DNA from: Nodosilinea sp. LEGE 06152
Lineage (GTDB): Bacteria > Cyanobacteriota > Cyanobacteriia > Phormidesmidales > Phormidesmidaceae
NCBI RefSeq assembly: GCF_015207525.1
Contig: NZ_JADEWR010000002.1
Coordinates: 293,252 to 344,324 of the forward strand
Direction of reading: 5' to 3'
Length of the DNA: 51,073 bases
This document shows, piece after piece, positions 33,484-42,849 of the stretch; the stretch's first letter is position 1, and every line of letters begins with the position of its first letter. A program made the translations under genes and the position numbers. The notes below the pieces were generated by a model. That model saw only the letters and a list, made by a program, of their open reading frames with translations. It was not told the origin of the DNA and searched no databases.

Positions 33484-33514
33484 AAGCCGCCCTTAGTGAA
33501 AAAGGCGGCTTTGG
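33484..33514 (-). terminator. GCCGCC/GGCGGC terminator, copy 2
   Basis: Minus-strand AAAGCCGCC, loop TTTTTCACTAAG, GGCGGCTTTTTT. It ends the DUF6876-like gene 11 bases after its stop codon and is nearly identical to copy 1 at 30065. Confidence 0.85.
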
Positions 33515-33524
33515 GGTGGAGTGG

Positions 33525-33983
33525 CTAATACTCGCTTGGTAGAAGCAGTATTCCGTAGTTGGCATTGCCGCGTGGCCCATCCTGCACAGGATCATAGTTC
33601 CAATAGTTGCCTACATGAGCGAGATAGAGCCGAACTTCTTTCAGTGGAAAGTCGGTGTAGGGGATCTTTTGTCTCACCACCACATCGTCTGAATCTCGTT
33701 CACAGATAGCAACTGCTGATGAATTCTCATGTACCGTAAGAGTCCAAAACTGCATTTCAAGGAGCACCGGATCGTTTCTTACCGCAGGCTCTATTTGCCA
33801 TGAGGCAATAAGATCAAGCAGCCAATAGGCTTCACCGTGTTGGGCCAGATACTGCACTCCGTCGGTATAGAGGAACGGATGAAACGGGCTGCCGCTTCGC
33901 CAATACTGCATGGTTCCTGTGAACTGACGTAGATCGTTCTCCGTAAGAAGCGTGGTGTCTCTTCTTGGTTTATTCGTTGTCAT
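33525..33983 (-). CDS. DUF6876-like protein
   Basis: From the ATG at 33983 (MTTNKPRRDTTLLTENDLRQ) the protein is 152 residues, with AAGGAG correctly placed before it; the frame is open to 34031. The pattern LTENDLRQFTGT, LYTDGVQYLAQHGEAYWLLD, MQFWTLTV and KIPYTDFPLKEVRLYLA matches the DUF6876 family as I remember it, small proteins of plasmids and mobile elements without a known activity. No catalytic motif or membrane segment is seen. The closing LLLPSEY and the terminator are shared with the remnant near 30.1 kb. It lies in a minus-strand row with the J-domain protein and two small genes. Confidence 0.75.
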   Translation of the reverse strand: MTTNKPRRDTTLLTENDLRQFTGTMQYWRSGSPFHPFLYTDGVQYLAQHGEAYWLLDLIASWQIEPAVRNDPVLLEMQFWTLTVHENSSAVAICERDSDDVVVRQKIPYTDFPLKEVRLYLAHVGNYWNYDPVQDGPRGNANYGILLLPSEY

Positions 33984-34077
33984 AAGTGCTCTCCTTCTTC
34001 TACAAAAAGAGGGCGAGACAACCTGCATCATGCAGATTGCCTCACCCTCGGTTACTCATTTTTTTGGGTTGGTTTAT

Positions 34078-34593
34078 TCAGGCTTCGAGCTTTTGGCGCT
34101 TGTCGCTCTCAAACTCGCGATAGCCATATTTTGTTGCTAGTTCGCTAAAGTCGCCGCCGCTGTGCCGATGGCGGTAAGAACCTGCGTGCCAGTACCATTT
34201 CGCTCGCTTGTTGTGCCACCGGAGGCCGTGGGACTTAAGGCTGTCTTTAACCGGTTTTGTTTCGCCGTCGATCCATATCCATGTGCCCACAAGCATGACT
34301 CGAATGTTGGGCAAGCTTAGTCCAAGGATCTCATCGAGCTTGTCTATGACTGCCTGCTCGACTGCCTGGTTGTAGTAGTAGGTGTGCTCTCCTTCTTCTC
34401 CTCCGGCGGTCTTTTGTGATGTGGTACCGTGACATTTGCGAAGCGCTTCGTGGTACTCGCGGTTAAGCACCTTCATCGCTTCAGCGTCACCGCCCCGGTC
34501 AGGATGGAGATTCATTGCGAGACGGCGGTAGCGAGCTTTGATCTCTTCGACGGTGGTTGCACCGACGAAGTATTTTGTATTGCAGTTATTCAT
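34078..34593 (-). CDS. J-domain (DnaJ-like) protein
   Basis: From the ATG at 34593 (MNNCNTKYFVGATTVEEIKA) the protein has 171 residues, with a GGAAA before it; the frame is open to 34659. Residues 8-55 are a J domain with the His-Pro-Asp motif (RYRRLAMNLHPDRGGDAEAM), which stimulates Hsp70 ATPase. The rest (about 75-160) has GLSLPNIRVMLVGTWIWIDGET and LRWHNKRAKWYWHAGSYRHR, an aromatic-rich region common to J proteins on plasmids and integrative elements. It may recruit host DnaK to the element's replication or transfer proteins; that is inference. Confidence 0.88.
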   Translation of the reverse strand: MNNCNTKYFVGATTVEEIKARYRRLAMNLHPDRGGDAEAMKVLNREYHEALRKCHGTTSQKTAGGEEGEHTYYYNQAVEQAVIDKLDEILGLSLPNIRVMLVGTWIWIDGETKPVKDSLKSHGLRWHNKRAKWYWHAGSYRHRHSGGDFSELATKYGYREFESDKRQKLEA

Positions 34594-34738
34594 AAAATTT
34601 CCTTTGGGATTAAAAATAGAAATGGGGCATCCACTCCGGTTAAAGAGTGAAAGCCCCATTTGCTTTACGTTGTTGGTTTGTGGTGGTAGCGAGGAAGAAG
34701 AACTAAGGCCTGTCTCTTTTGCTCCTCCAGCAGAGATG

Positions 34739-34912
34739 TTAAGCCGTGCCGATTGCGCGTTCTCTTAAGAACCGAAGCAGAATCAGGAGTGATTCTCCAA
34801 TGTGGTTCTCAGAGGCAGTTCCTTCACACCGCGCGAATTCGTACTCCTCCAAATCATCTGCGAGGTAGTGAAGAATCCTTTGCAATGCTTCAAATATTTT
34901 CGTATCGTCCAT
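34739..34912 (-). CDS. Small 57-aa acidic protein
   Basis: On the minus strand an ATG at 34912 with AGGA 8 bases upstream opens a 57-residue frame, MDDTKIFEALQRILHYLADD to the end LLRFLRERAIGTA. It is helical with a regular hydrophobic pattern. It sits in a same-strand row of small genes (35283 to 33525), with normal gaps. The overlapping plus-strand frame 34802-35377 has a low-complexity Ser/Arg/Ile composition and is likely a shadow. No known family. Confidence 0.5.
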   Translation of the reverse strand: MDDTKIFEALQRILHYLADDLEEYEFARCEGTASENHIGESLLILLRFLRERAIGTA

Positions 34913-34968
34913 ATTGATTCCTATAAAAAGGAGCTATCAACTAAGGGGTTAGTTGATAGCTCACGGGG

Positions 34969-35283
34969 TTATTGTGGGGTTGCTATTCCATTTTTATGTG
35001 GGGTAGCAACTTTTTTTGTATCAGCATCAAGAAGCCTTACAAGAAGTCTCTTCATATCGTCGATATCAGAGTTCATTCGTGTTGAGCGTTCTGTCAGTGA
35101 ATCAATACGTCGTTCAATACCTCGTAGGTTTCTTCCGGGGAAAACGCTTCGAGCAATGCTACGAAAGCGTCTTGACCACCGAGAAAACCAGTGTGGCATA
35201 AACCACCGAAGTACTATTCCAACAATCATTCCAGCTCCAAAAATCAGAGTCCGGTGCATGACGGTTGCTGTTTCTATTTCCAT
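34969..35283 (-). CDS. Small membrane protein with coiled coil
   Basis: From the ATG at 35283 (MEIETATVMHRTLIFGAGMI) the protein is 104 residues, with GGAGAG before the start; the frame extends to 35358. One membrane segment (about residues 11-28, TLIFGAGMIVGIVLRWFM) is followed by an Arg-rich stretch and a heptad-patterned helix (GIERRIDSLTERSTRMNSDIDDMKRLLVRLL). It is unrecognised, but the topology is that of a small inner-membrane anchor. It is the first gene of the minus-strand row, divergent from the relaxase. Confidence 0.5.
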   Translation of the reverse strand: MEIETATVMHRTLIFGAGMIVGIVLRWFMPHWFSRWSRRFRSIARSVFPGRNLRGIERRIDSLTERSTRMNSDIDDMKRLLVRLLDADTKKVATPHKNGIATPQ

Positions 35284-35592
35284 CTTTCTCTCCATTAAAC
35301 GGAATCCTGACCACATCCTTGTGAAACAAAGACTCCAGTTGTTTTTCTTCACCTCCATGCGAAGAATCTTTTTCTAAAACTAAAATGTGAACCAGTTGAG
35401 TGAGTTCCTCAGGAGAAACCCTGGGAATTGCCGAGAGGAATATCTAATCGGAGCTAAGGCAAGTGATGCTTTTTGGGAACGGATTCCTCTCAAATGATGC
35501 AATCGATAGCGAGGCAAAAATAAGCATCACAGAAACGTCTTTATTCTAGCAGCGAGCGTTACGATTGTGGGAAATTGCGACAATGTTTTGTC

Positions 35593-38127
35593 ATGCTTTC
35601 AATTGCAAAGATGGGACGCAAAAGTAAGTACTACTATGTGAACCTCGCTCAATCTTCTTACGAGGCATCGAGTGCTTTGCCTGGAGAACCCCCAGCAGTG
35701 TGGGGAGGCGATGGGGCGCGGCAACTAGGTCTATACGGGGCAGTGAATCGCGCAGAGTTCTTTTTGTTGTTTGATGGGTTTTCGCCTGACGAGGAAACAA
35801 AGCTTGTTGAGAATGCTGGAGGCAAGCGGCGTGTACCGGGGTGGGATCTGGTCTTTACCCCGCCTAAGAGTGTTTCAATCCTATGGGTTGTTGTGGATCC
35901 AGCACTCCGTGCTGCTATAGAGCGTCTCCACCACCGAGCGGTTGAGGCTGCGATCGCATACCTTGAAAGCCGCGCCCGACTGCTTACCCACGATGCGCCT
36001 CCAGCGGGGCTCGTGGTTGCTTATTTTGAACATGGTTCAAATCGCGCAGGGGAGCCTAATCTTCACACCCATGCTCTTGTTCTCAACGATGGGGTGGCCC
36101 ACAACGGAGCGACAGGCCCCATCAATTCAAGGGTGCTCTATCAACACAAGATGGCAGCAGGTGCCATCTACCGAAGTGAATTGGCGGCGCTGCTGCAAGC
36201 AGAGCTTGGTCTTGAGCTTGTGCGTTGTCAGAGCTGGTTTGAGCTAACGGGGTTTTCTCGCACCGAGGGGCGATACCAAACGCTTATGAACCTATGGTCG
36301 AGTCGTCGTAAGGCAATTGAAGCGATGGCTCCGTCTACCGCTGCTCAGGCCCAGGCCGTTGCCTACATGACCCGCGAGAAGAAGGGGTATGTCCCGCCAC
36401 GGGATGAGTTACTTCAGATGTGGCAAGAGGTCACGGTCCAGCACGGACTAAGCCAGCGCAGGGCAATGAGGTTTATTGTTCCTGAGGGAAAGAAGCAGAT
36501 GACGCTATGGCAGCGGTTTCAGGAGTGGCGCACGCTCAGGGAGGCGAGAAAGATAGTGGTCATGCACCAGAGCCACTTTAGCCGCAGAGATTTAGTAACC
36601 GCGATTGCCGTTGCGGCCCAAGCCCGAGGGCTAAACAGCGTTGATGTTCTACGTCTTACCGATACCTGCCTTAAGCACCGGCAGGTGATGTCTATTGGGG
36701 TAGTCAAAGATGAGGAACGATTTACCTTCAAGCGGCTCTACCGCCTGGAGCAGTCGCTCCTTAGTCAGGCTACTAAATTGGCTGTGACTCCTGGAATGCG
36801 CGTGTCGCACCGCCAGGTGGAACGAGCAGGAACGGGTGAAAGATTGAGTGTGGAACAGCGGCGAGCCCTTCACACGCTTACTGAAGGCGGGAAACTTAAG
36901 GTGCTAAGCGGCATCTCCGGCACCGGGAAAACCCATACACTCATTGCGGCTGCCAAGGCGTACCGGAATAGCGGCTACACCGTGGTGGCGGTATCACCAT
37001 CGAGACAGGGGGCGGAACACGTAAAGGAATCAGGGCTGGAATCACAAGGGGTACTCTCAAAGCTCTTGTACGGAGAAGTTGCGCGAAGCATAACTGTGTA
37101 CAAACTCTTCTATGTAATTGATCGGGCAAAAGAAGGTAAGCGGCGCTACGGGAGTCGCGCCTATGCAAAGGATCCACTCTCACGCAAAACCGTGGTCATA
37201 GTCGACGAGGCGCAGGCATTAAGTGCCGCTCAGATGCTTCGGCTGCTAAAAGAGGTAAGCCGTGCTGGTGGGAAGCTCATCATCAGTGGTGATATAAAAG
37301 CGCCCCAAGCATTTGAGCACAGTGGTGCCTTCAAAGCCCTGGCCCAGAAGATTTCATCCGCAACAGCTACTCTGACTGAGATTAAGCGGCAGGATCCGTC
37401 ACTATCACAAAATTTAGTTCAAGGTATTGGAACTGGCAAAGTAGCCACGGTGGCTAATCTCCTGCGGGATGAGACGATCTTTCATCTCTCAGAAACGAGG
37501 GACGAGGCACAGGCAAAGCTTATTGCTGATTGGTTGACGCAAGCGACGGCTTCCCCGAAAGACAATCTGATCATTGTCGATACTAAGGAAGAGGCAGCAG
37601 ACTTAAACACTATGGCGCAGGCAGCACTTCGGAAAGTTGGGGTGCTGTCAAATACGGCGATAAAGACAAAGGCTTCATACTTTCGGGTGGGCGATCGCGT
37701 GATGTTCCATGAGACATCGCCTACATACGGAGTTACAAAAGGGAACACGGGCACCATTGAGCGCGTGGAGTTACTCACCAAGGTTGCGGTGATACGACTT
37801 GATAGTGGAAAGACGAGGCTGCTTAATCTCAGGCACTACAAAAGTCTCACGCTTGCCTATGCTCTTACCCCCAGTGAGGCAAAGCATAAGGAGGTGCGCC
37901 GCAGTTTCGTACTTACCCAGGGGCGAGGACAGGATGTTTCTTTGGTTCAAGTGTCACGGGCAAAGGGGTCTACTCAAATCTACTCCTATGCACCGCAAAG
38001 GATCGATGAGCCGAATGCCCCGGAATGGGAACTCGGACGAAAAATGGTTTACCAGAAGGAGAATGAGCTTTCGATAATTGCTGAGAAGGAGGCTAGGAAA
38101 GAGTCGTTGGGCCAAGGGCAGCGGTAG
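35593..38127 (+). CDS. MobF-family conjugative relaxase with helicase domain (TraA/TrwC-like)
   Basis: From the ATG at 35593 (MLSIAKMGRKSKYYYVNLAQ) the protein is 844 residues; a TTG 18 bases upstream is less likely. The relaxase domain (1-300) has Tyr residues near the N terminus for cutting oriT and the metal-binding histidines His147, His158 and His160 (EHGSN and NLHTHALVLN). The helicase domain (about 415-800) has Walker A LSGISGTGKTHTL (about 438-447), VVIVDEAQALS (about 537) and later superfamily-1 motifs (GDRVMF, then VQVSRAK). It nicks oriT and unwinds the strand for transfer. It is shorter than F TraI (1756) and somewhat shorter than TrwC (966). It faces away from the minus-strand small genes. 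Confidence 0.93.
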   Translation: MLSIAKMGRKSKYYYVNLAQSSYEASSALPGEPPAVWGGDGARQLGLYGAVNRAEFFLLFDGFSPDEETKLVENAGGKRRVPGWDLVFTPPKSVSILWVVVDPALRAAIERLHHRAVEAAIAYLESRARLLTHDAPPAGLVVAYFEHGSNRAGEPNLHTHALVLNDGVAHNGATGPINSRVLYQHKMAAGAIYRSELAALLQAELGLELVRCQSWFELTGFSRTEGRYQTLMNLWSSRRKAIEAMAPSTAAQAQAVAYMTREKKGYVPPRDELLQMWQEVTVQHGLSQRRAMRFIVPEGKKQMTLWQRFQEWRTLREARKIVVMHQSHFSRRDLVTAIAVAAQARGLNSVDVLRLTDTCLKHRQVMSIGVVKDEERFTFKRLYRLEQSLLSQATKLAVTPGMRVSHRQVERAGTGERLSVEQRRALHTLTEGGKLKVLSGISGTGKTHTLIAAAKAYRNSGYTVVAVSPSRQGAEHVKESGLESQGVLSKLLYGEVARSITVYKLFYVIDRAKEGKRRYGSRAYAKDPLSRKTVVIVDEAQALSAAQMLRLLKEVSRAGGKLIISGDIKAPQAFEHSGAFKALAQKISSATATLTEIKRQDPSLSQNLVQGIGTGKVATVANLLRDETIFHLSETRDEAQAKLIADWLTQATASPKDNLIIVDTKEEAADLNTMAQAALRKVGVLSNTAIKTKASYFRVGDRVMFHETSPTYGVTKGNTGTIERVELLTKVAVIRLDSGKTRLLNLRHYKSLTLAYALTPSEAKHKEVRRSFVLTQGRGQDVSLVQVSRAKGSTQIYSYAPQRIDEPNAPEWELGRKMVYQKENELSIIAEKEARKESLGQGQR

Positions 38128-38267
38128 GGTAGCAAACCTTTGAGGTGATCCTTAGAGTTTTATTAGGATCATTGTTCGACTTTTCGAAAAGCTCATCCAA
38201 CTTGAAATGGTCAACAATCTCTAAATAGGGCTTCTCAAAAATTACACGCTACTCTCTATAGCTGAGC

Positions 38268-41200
38268 TTAGCTTTGCTTCCTGCGTGAAGCCCGGAATAC
38301 GGCGGCAACTTCTTCATACGGATTACCAAAGCCCGAGGTTGTTTTTGGCCAAGAAGTTAATGATTTAATGATTAAATCACCTTTAACCATACACTCCATC
38401 GCTTCCCTGCTTTGACCAGATTGGCGAAGAACATCCTCAAGGAGATCATATGTAACAGCCAACTCAAAGTTGAACCGTTGCGAAAATCTTTCTTGACTAT
38501 TTATTGTCCAGAGTAGCCATTTCACAGAGTCATCAAAGTCGCCTCTCTCTAAAAGGAACTTGCCTATCTCCCGAACCAAATAGGCGGTATCAGGGTGTCT
38601 CATCCCAAACAACTCAATTTTTTCTTCCAGTGCTTCTAGATATGATGAATTTGCCTGAGAATACTTTTCTTGCTTGGCATAATTGCGAGCTTGCTGAAGT
38701 GAGGAAATTAAAGGTTCGACTCCCTCTAACTTAAGGAAATGAACTTTGCCTGACTCTTCTCCAACTAAAATAGAGACCCCATCAGATGCTATAGCACAAC
38801 TAAGCAAACAACCATCCTCTTTGAAACTGGTAATAGCCTCACCGGACTCTGTGTTCCAGACTTTAACTGTTTTGTCCCATGAAACAGATATTAGAGTTTG
38901 ATCATCGGGAGCTAAAGCAATTGCATTTATTCCAGCGCTGTGGCCATAAAACGTAGTTAATTCTTGTCCACTATCTAAATCCCAGACCCTAATCGTGCCA
39001 TCTTGGGAAGCGGTTATAGCACGTCTACTGTCAGACGTAACTACTACAGAACTGATACTTTTAGTATGCCCGGATAGAGTACGGAGTTCTCTTGTAGAGT
39101 ATAGGTCCCAAACCTTTACCGTGGTGTCGTCGGAACCAGAGAGGATTGTTTTCCCATCCAGAGTTGCCGCCACAGATCGCACAGGTCCCTTATGCCCTTT
39201 AAGACGACGTACAGATCCCTGCGCAAGATCTAAAATATGTACGAAGGGCACATCAGCATAAAGGCCTTCTTGAATACCTGATTCAGTGGTAGATCCACCA
39301 AAGAAATTATTAAGTTCAAGTTCAGGAAAAGACATCCCAATAACAAGTAATAGTCCATCTCTAGTAACGCAACAGTCTTCAACCGATGCGTTGTGAATTC
39401 CATTTTTATATCGATAATTAACTATCGTTGAAGTTTCATTCTTTTTTGAGAGTAGTTCACACGCTAACACTCCACCACTTACGGAGATAATAACAGATCT
39501 GTCATTGGGAGTTGTTGCAACTGCGCGTATAGGAGGATTTCCCCTACCGCCTAACTCAATTTTTCTACCAAAGTAGCAAAGCTCAGTGATGCTCCTACCA
39601 CTCTGCTCAATTTGCTTACTCATTTCCCTTGTAGAGAGAACTGACGAAAAGGAACGCACATCGGTCTCTGCTAATGCGGTGCCAATTGGACCAATATCGC
39701 TGATGAACTGGCCATTCCTTGCATTCCAGATTTTTACCTTATTATCCCAAGAAACAGAAAAAGCCCTTTCACCGTCATCAGCTATTTTTATGGCTGTAAC
39801 CTTATTTCCATGTTCAACACTACTAGGGTCGAGCCCAGGCATCTGTGAGAAATTCCATATTTTAATGACTCCATCGGCGGAGCCAGTAATGAGAAGATTA
39901 GAATCTGCACTCAGACATAGAGCATTGACGTAGGTATCGTGTTTTGGAAAGGCTTTTATCTCTGTTTTAGAATCCAGATCCCAGATCCTTACAGTTAAAT
40001 CATGGGAACAAGAAATAGCCTTATTCGCACCAGACGAAATTGCAAGCCCATATATGGTTCGTGTATGTCCTTTCCAATCACCTATGAAAGTTGTATTGAG
40101 GGTTTTGCCATCCTCTAACTTCCAAACCTTTATAAATAATCCAGAATTCGAAATAAGAGTTCGTCCATCTGGGCTTACAGCTAACCCCCAAGTATAATCA
40201 TTGTGCCCATTTTCTAATGAGCTTAATTCAGCCCCTGTTTCTAAATTCCATATTTTGATTAAAGTCGGCCTATCGTCTTGCAAGCCTATAGGCTCACCGC
40301 CGAGATCATAACTGACCGAGATATGTAGTGATGAACGTTTAAGATGAGCCTTAGCATTTATTTGGGGTGCTCTAGAAATGCCGGTGTTAAGCATCACTCC
40401 ATCTTTGGAAATATTTGATATTCCCTTCGCCTTTCCTTCGGCAGAAATAATGTATTTATTGTCAGGAGATACTGCTACAATATGAACGCTTTTTTCATGG
40501 CCACTCAATTTTTTAATTAAAGTACCATGCTCTAAATCCCAAACGTTGACAGACCCATCGCTTGAGCCGGAGATGGCTTTGGTGCCATCAGATGTGATTG
40601 CTACTGAGTTGATTGAACTCACGACAATTTCTTGAAGTTGCGAACCGCTTTCAATATCCCAGACTTTAATAGTTTCATCACTCGAAGCTGAAACTAATTT
40701 TTGATTGTCGGAAGTTACCTGAAGTGAGTGAACAATTCCTGTGTGTCCTTTGAGTGTTCTTAGTTCTACGCCAGCTTTAATATCCCAGATTTTTATATCG
40801 GTATCCCAAGATGCTGATATAAGCCGAGCTCCGTCCGAGGTTATAGCAAGGGCCTGAATCATATCCTTATGCCCTGTAAGTGTACGCATTAAGGGGCTAT
40901 CTGCTTGAGGCAAAGAAGGAGTTTGATGCCTTAACCAAGGATTACCCTGTAAGGTTTTTTGCCGTTCTATGTCAGCAAGAAGCAATTGGATATCTGGACC
41001 ATTAGAGGTTATTAATCGGCTCAAAAGTTGTCCTGCAAGGCTTTGCGTGTCTTCATTAACTATGTCAGCGGACAGTCGTAAGGAATTCTGAACTGCCAAA
41101 AGGTTCTCGCTCCTTTGGTTAGGCAACGAGAGAGCAACTGTAGACATCAGGTCGTAATCATCGATTAAGGGTTGGACACCCTCCTTTTCGGCCTTGAGCT

Positions 41201-41339
41201 CGATGAAGGCAAAGTCTGTAAGGATTTTGTAGAGCCCTTCAGCCTTTTTTGCTTTGGCAAGGAACTGGGGGAGAGCTCGAAGAGTGACTCGTTTTTCACT
41301 AGCGGGTAAGTTTTCGAAACGATCTCTAAAGCTGCTCAT
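38268..41339 (-). CDS. WD40-repeat/TPR protein, C-terminal half of a split NACHT-WD40 protein
   Basis: From the ATG at 41339 (MSSFRDRFENLPASEKRVTL) the protein has 1023 residues; the frame is open to 41393. Residues 1-130 (RALPQFLAKAKKAEGLYKIL and LTDFAFIELKA) are the linker that in single-chain cyanobacterial NACHT-WD40 proteins follows the NTPase. About a dozen WD40 repeats follow (GH...D...IKIWD units), interrupted by two irregular stretches, then a TPR-like C terminus (ARNYAKQEKYSQANSSYLEA; RHPDTAYLVREIGKFLLERG). Such repeats are the sensor half of STAND proteins. The first codons overlap the last 14 bases of the upstream NACHT gene in another frame. It is convergent with the relaxase gene. 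Confidence 0.85.
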   Translation of the reverse strand: MSSFRDRFENLPASEKRVTLRALPQFLAKAKKAEGLYKILTDFAFIELKAEKEGVQPLIDDYDLMSTVALSLPNQRSENLLAVQNSLRLSADIVNEDTQSLAGQLLSRLITSNGPDIQLLLADIERQKTLQGNPWLRHQTPSLPQADSPLMRTLTGHKDMIQALAITSDGARLISASWDTDIKIWDIKAGVELRTLKGHTGIVHSLQVTSDNQKLVSASSDETIKVWDIESGSQLQEIVVSSINSVAITSDGTKAISGSSDGSVNVWDLEHGTLIKKLSGHEKSVHIVAVSPDNKYIISAEGKAKGISNISKDGVMLNTGISRAPQINAKAHLKRSSLHISVSYDLGGEPIGLQDDRPTLIKIWNLETGAELSSLENGHNDYTWGLAVSPDGRTLISNSGLFIKVWKLEDGKTLNTTFIGDWKGHTRTIYGLAISSGANKAISCSHDLTVRIWDLDSKTEIKAFPKHDTYVNALCLSADSNLLITGSADGVIKIWNFSQMPGLDPSSVEHGNKVTAIKIADDGERAFSVSWDNKVKIWNARNGQFISDIGPIGTALAETDVRSFSSVLSTREMSKQIEQSGRSITELCYFGRKIELGGRGNPPIRAVATTPNDRSVIISVSGGVLACELLSKKNETSTIVNYRYKNGIHNASVEDCCVTRDGLLLVIGMSFPELELNNFFGGSTTESGIQEGLYADVPFVHILDLAQGSVRRLKGHKGPVRSVAATLDGKTILSGSDDTTVKVWDLYSTRELRTLSGHTKSISSVVVTSDSRRAITASQDGTIRVWDLDSGQELTTFYGHSAGINAIALAPDDQTLISVSWDKTVKVWNTESGEAITSFKEDGCLLSCAIASDGVSILVGEESGKVHFLKLEGVEPLISSLQQARNYAKQEKYSQANSSYLEALEEKIELFGMRHPDTAYLVREIGKFLLERGDFDDSVKWLLWTINSQERFSQRFNFELAVTYDLLEDVLRQSGQSREAMECMVKGDLIIKSLTSWPKTTSGFGNPYEEVAAVFRASRRKQS

Positions 41340-42849
41340 CTCCGTATACGCCTTCCCATAAACTATTAGTAATTTGGAGCATGATCTCTTCAAGCATTAC
41401 CCCTGCTGCTTGAACAATATCTTTTCGGTAAAGGAAATCAGAAAAACTTAAATGGTAGACTGAATAGCAAAGCTCATCTTCGATGTTCTGGGTGAGAAGA
41501 AATTGCCGAAAATCGTGCGTTAACACCTCCTGGACCGTGAGCACATCATCACCAGAAATTCTGGATATGTGGTCTATTGAAACAGCCTGCTCGATTGTCG
41601 CTAGAACGTAAACGATTCTGATTTTCGAACGCGGCAGTGGTTGTGCAGTCATACCCATAAGCTGCCAGTGAGTTTCGTAGTAATTCTCTAGCCCTGATGG
41701 CAGATGCTGGATACTGAGATCTTGGTATCTTCCCTGTTCAATATCTCCTAGAACATAGAATAGATACATAAAGTTGAGTTCGCTCTTGAGTCTCAACTGA
41801 GTGACGAAATCCTCCTTGTCTAGTGCTTGGAGGTGAAGCCAGTGTTGTATGGATGTACGCTCAGATTGAGCTCGAATATAGAGTTCAATATCCTGAGAGG
41901 ATTCTGCTGTATATTCCGAGCCCATTAAATCAATTATCTTATGCGGCACGAATACATGAAACGGAAGTGGGACGTCGCTACGTTGTGTCAAAAGGACGTA
42001 AACATTAGCAGGAAGGTATTGAGGAAGATAAAGAACGTTAGCGCCAGAAGATTGACTAGCTAAATTGACCTCATCTAAAGCATCAATGGCAATGAATACT
42101 GGGGATTCTGGAGCCCTTTGGGCTGCCTGTTCTAAAAGATGATTAAGAAACCGTCCATCCTCAGTTGCGCCTGGCGGCAACGGCAGATTGTTATTAACGC
42201 CATATCTTTCAATCAGCTGAACACAGATGCTTTCGAGGAACTGCTCGGTACGAGTAATTCCGTCAGGTCTTGAGTTGAAATGAGCAATACAGCCAGTACG
42301 CTTGACATATTCGGCAAGAATAGCACTTTTCCCAACACCAGGCTTGGCTTTAATCGAGATGTATCCGCAGGGATTTGCAGTAAAAAAATCGTCTATCGCA
42401 TCAAATATATATTGCCGACCAACGAATTCCGATGTCTTCCTCTCAACAAGAGTGCGAAAGATGCCCGATATATAAGGATCAATCTTACCCCAATCGTGAT
42501 CCTTGCTTTCCTGCTCTGCAGATTCGTAGTCTGCTTTTTCAAGCACGAGTTTCATTGCCAAAAAGAACCCTTTCAAGGAGCTATAGTCCACGGGTTTATA
42601 TTTGAGAATCCGAGTGATAGTTGACTGGGCAAGGCTAGAACCTTGCTCCTCACAGTAACGAGTGACCTCAGCCCCGGTCGTTTTCAAAATTTCTTCCGAG
42701 CGAAGCAGCTGATCGAGGCGAGCCGTTAGACGATCTCTACCAAACTTACTAAGAATTAGCCCACGTCTTCGTTCCATGCCGCATAGGTCAGCGAAGGTAC
42801 CTTTCATATCTTCAGCGGGGACGGCGAGATTCCGGACACCAATTGTCAA
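41326..42849 (-). CDS. NACHT-type STAND NTPase, N-terminal half of a split NACHT-WD40 protein
   Basis: The frame begins with a TTG at 42849; ATGs at 42807 and 42777 are alternative starts. Residues 40-105 look like a helical DNA-binding or adaptor domain (SSLAQSTITRILKYKPVDYS). The NTPase core has FVGRQYIFDAIDDFF, Walker A KAKPGVGKSAIL (about 168-179) and Walker B VFIAIDALDEV (about 251-261), followed by the NACHT winged-helix part. There is no WD40 sensor in this frame; it continues in the overlapping downstream frame. STAND NTPases with repeat sensors include bacterial antiphage proteins (Avs-like). No effector domain such as a nuclease, TIR or protease is recognisable. The setting on a mobile element fits defence, but function is inferred. 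Confidence 0.82.
   Translation of the reverse strand: MTIGVRNLAVPAEDMKGTFADLCGMERRRGLILSKFGRDRLTARLDQLLRSEEILKTTGAEVTRYCEEQGSSLAQSTITRILKYKPVDYSSLKGFFLAMKLVLEKADYESAEQESKDHDWGKIDPYISGIFRTLVERKTSEFVGRQYIFDAIDDFFTANPCGYISIKAKPGVGKSAILAEYVKRTGCIAHFNSRPDGITRTEQFLESICVQLIERYGVNNNLPLPPGATEDGRFLNHLLEQAAQRAPESPVFIAIDALDEVNLASQSSGANVLYLPQYLPANVYVLLTQRSDVPLPFHVFVPHKIIDLMGSEYTAESSQDIELYIRAQSERTSIQHWLHLQALDKEDFVTQLRLKSELNFMYLFYVLGDIEQGRYQDLSIQHLPSGLENYYETHWQLMGMTAQPLPRSKIRIVYVLATIEQAVSIDHISRISGDDVLTVQEVLTHDFRQFLLTQNIEDELCYSVYHLSFSDFLYRKDIVQAAGVMLEEIMLQITNSLWEGVYGDEQL

Noticed and set aside
34802..35377. 191-aa plus-strand frame
   Set aside because: Ser/Arg/Ile-rich without domains and antisense to two better-supported small minus-strand genes with ribosome binding sites.
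38268..41339. Serine protease or kinase effector fused to the WD40 protein
   Set aside because: No catalytic motif could be read in the linker, repeats or TPR end; only sensor-type repeats are supported.
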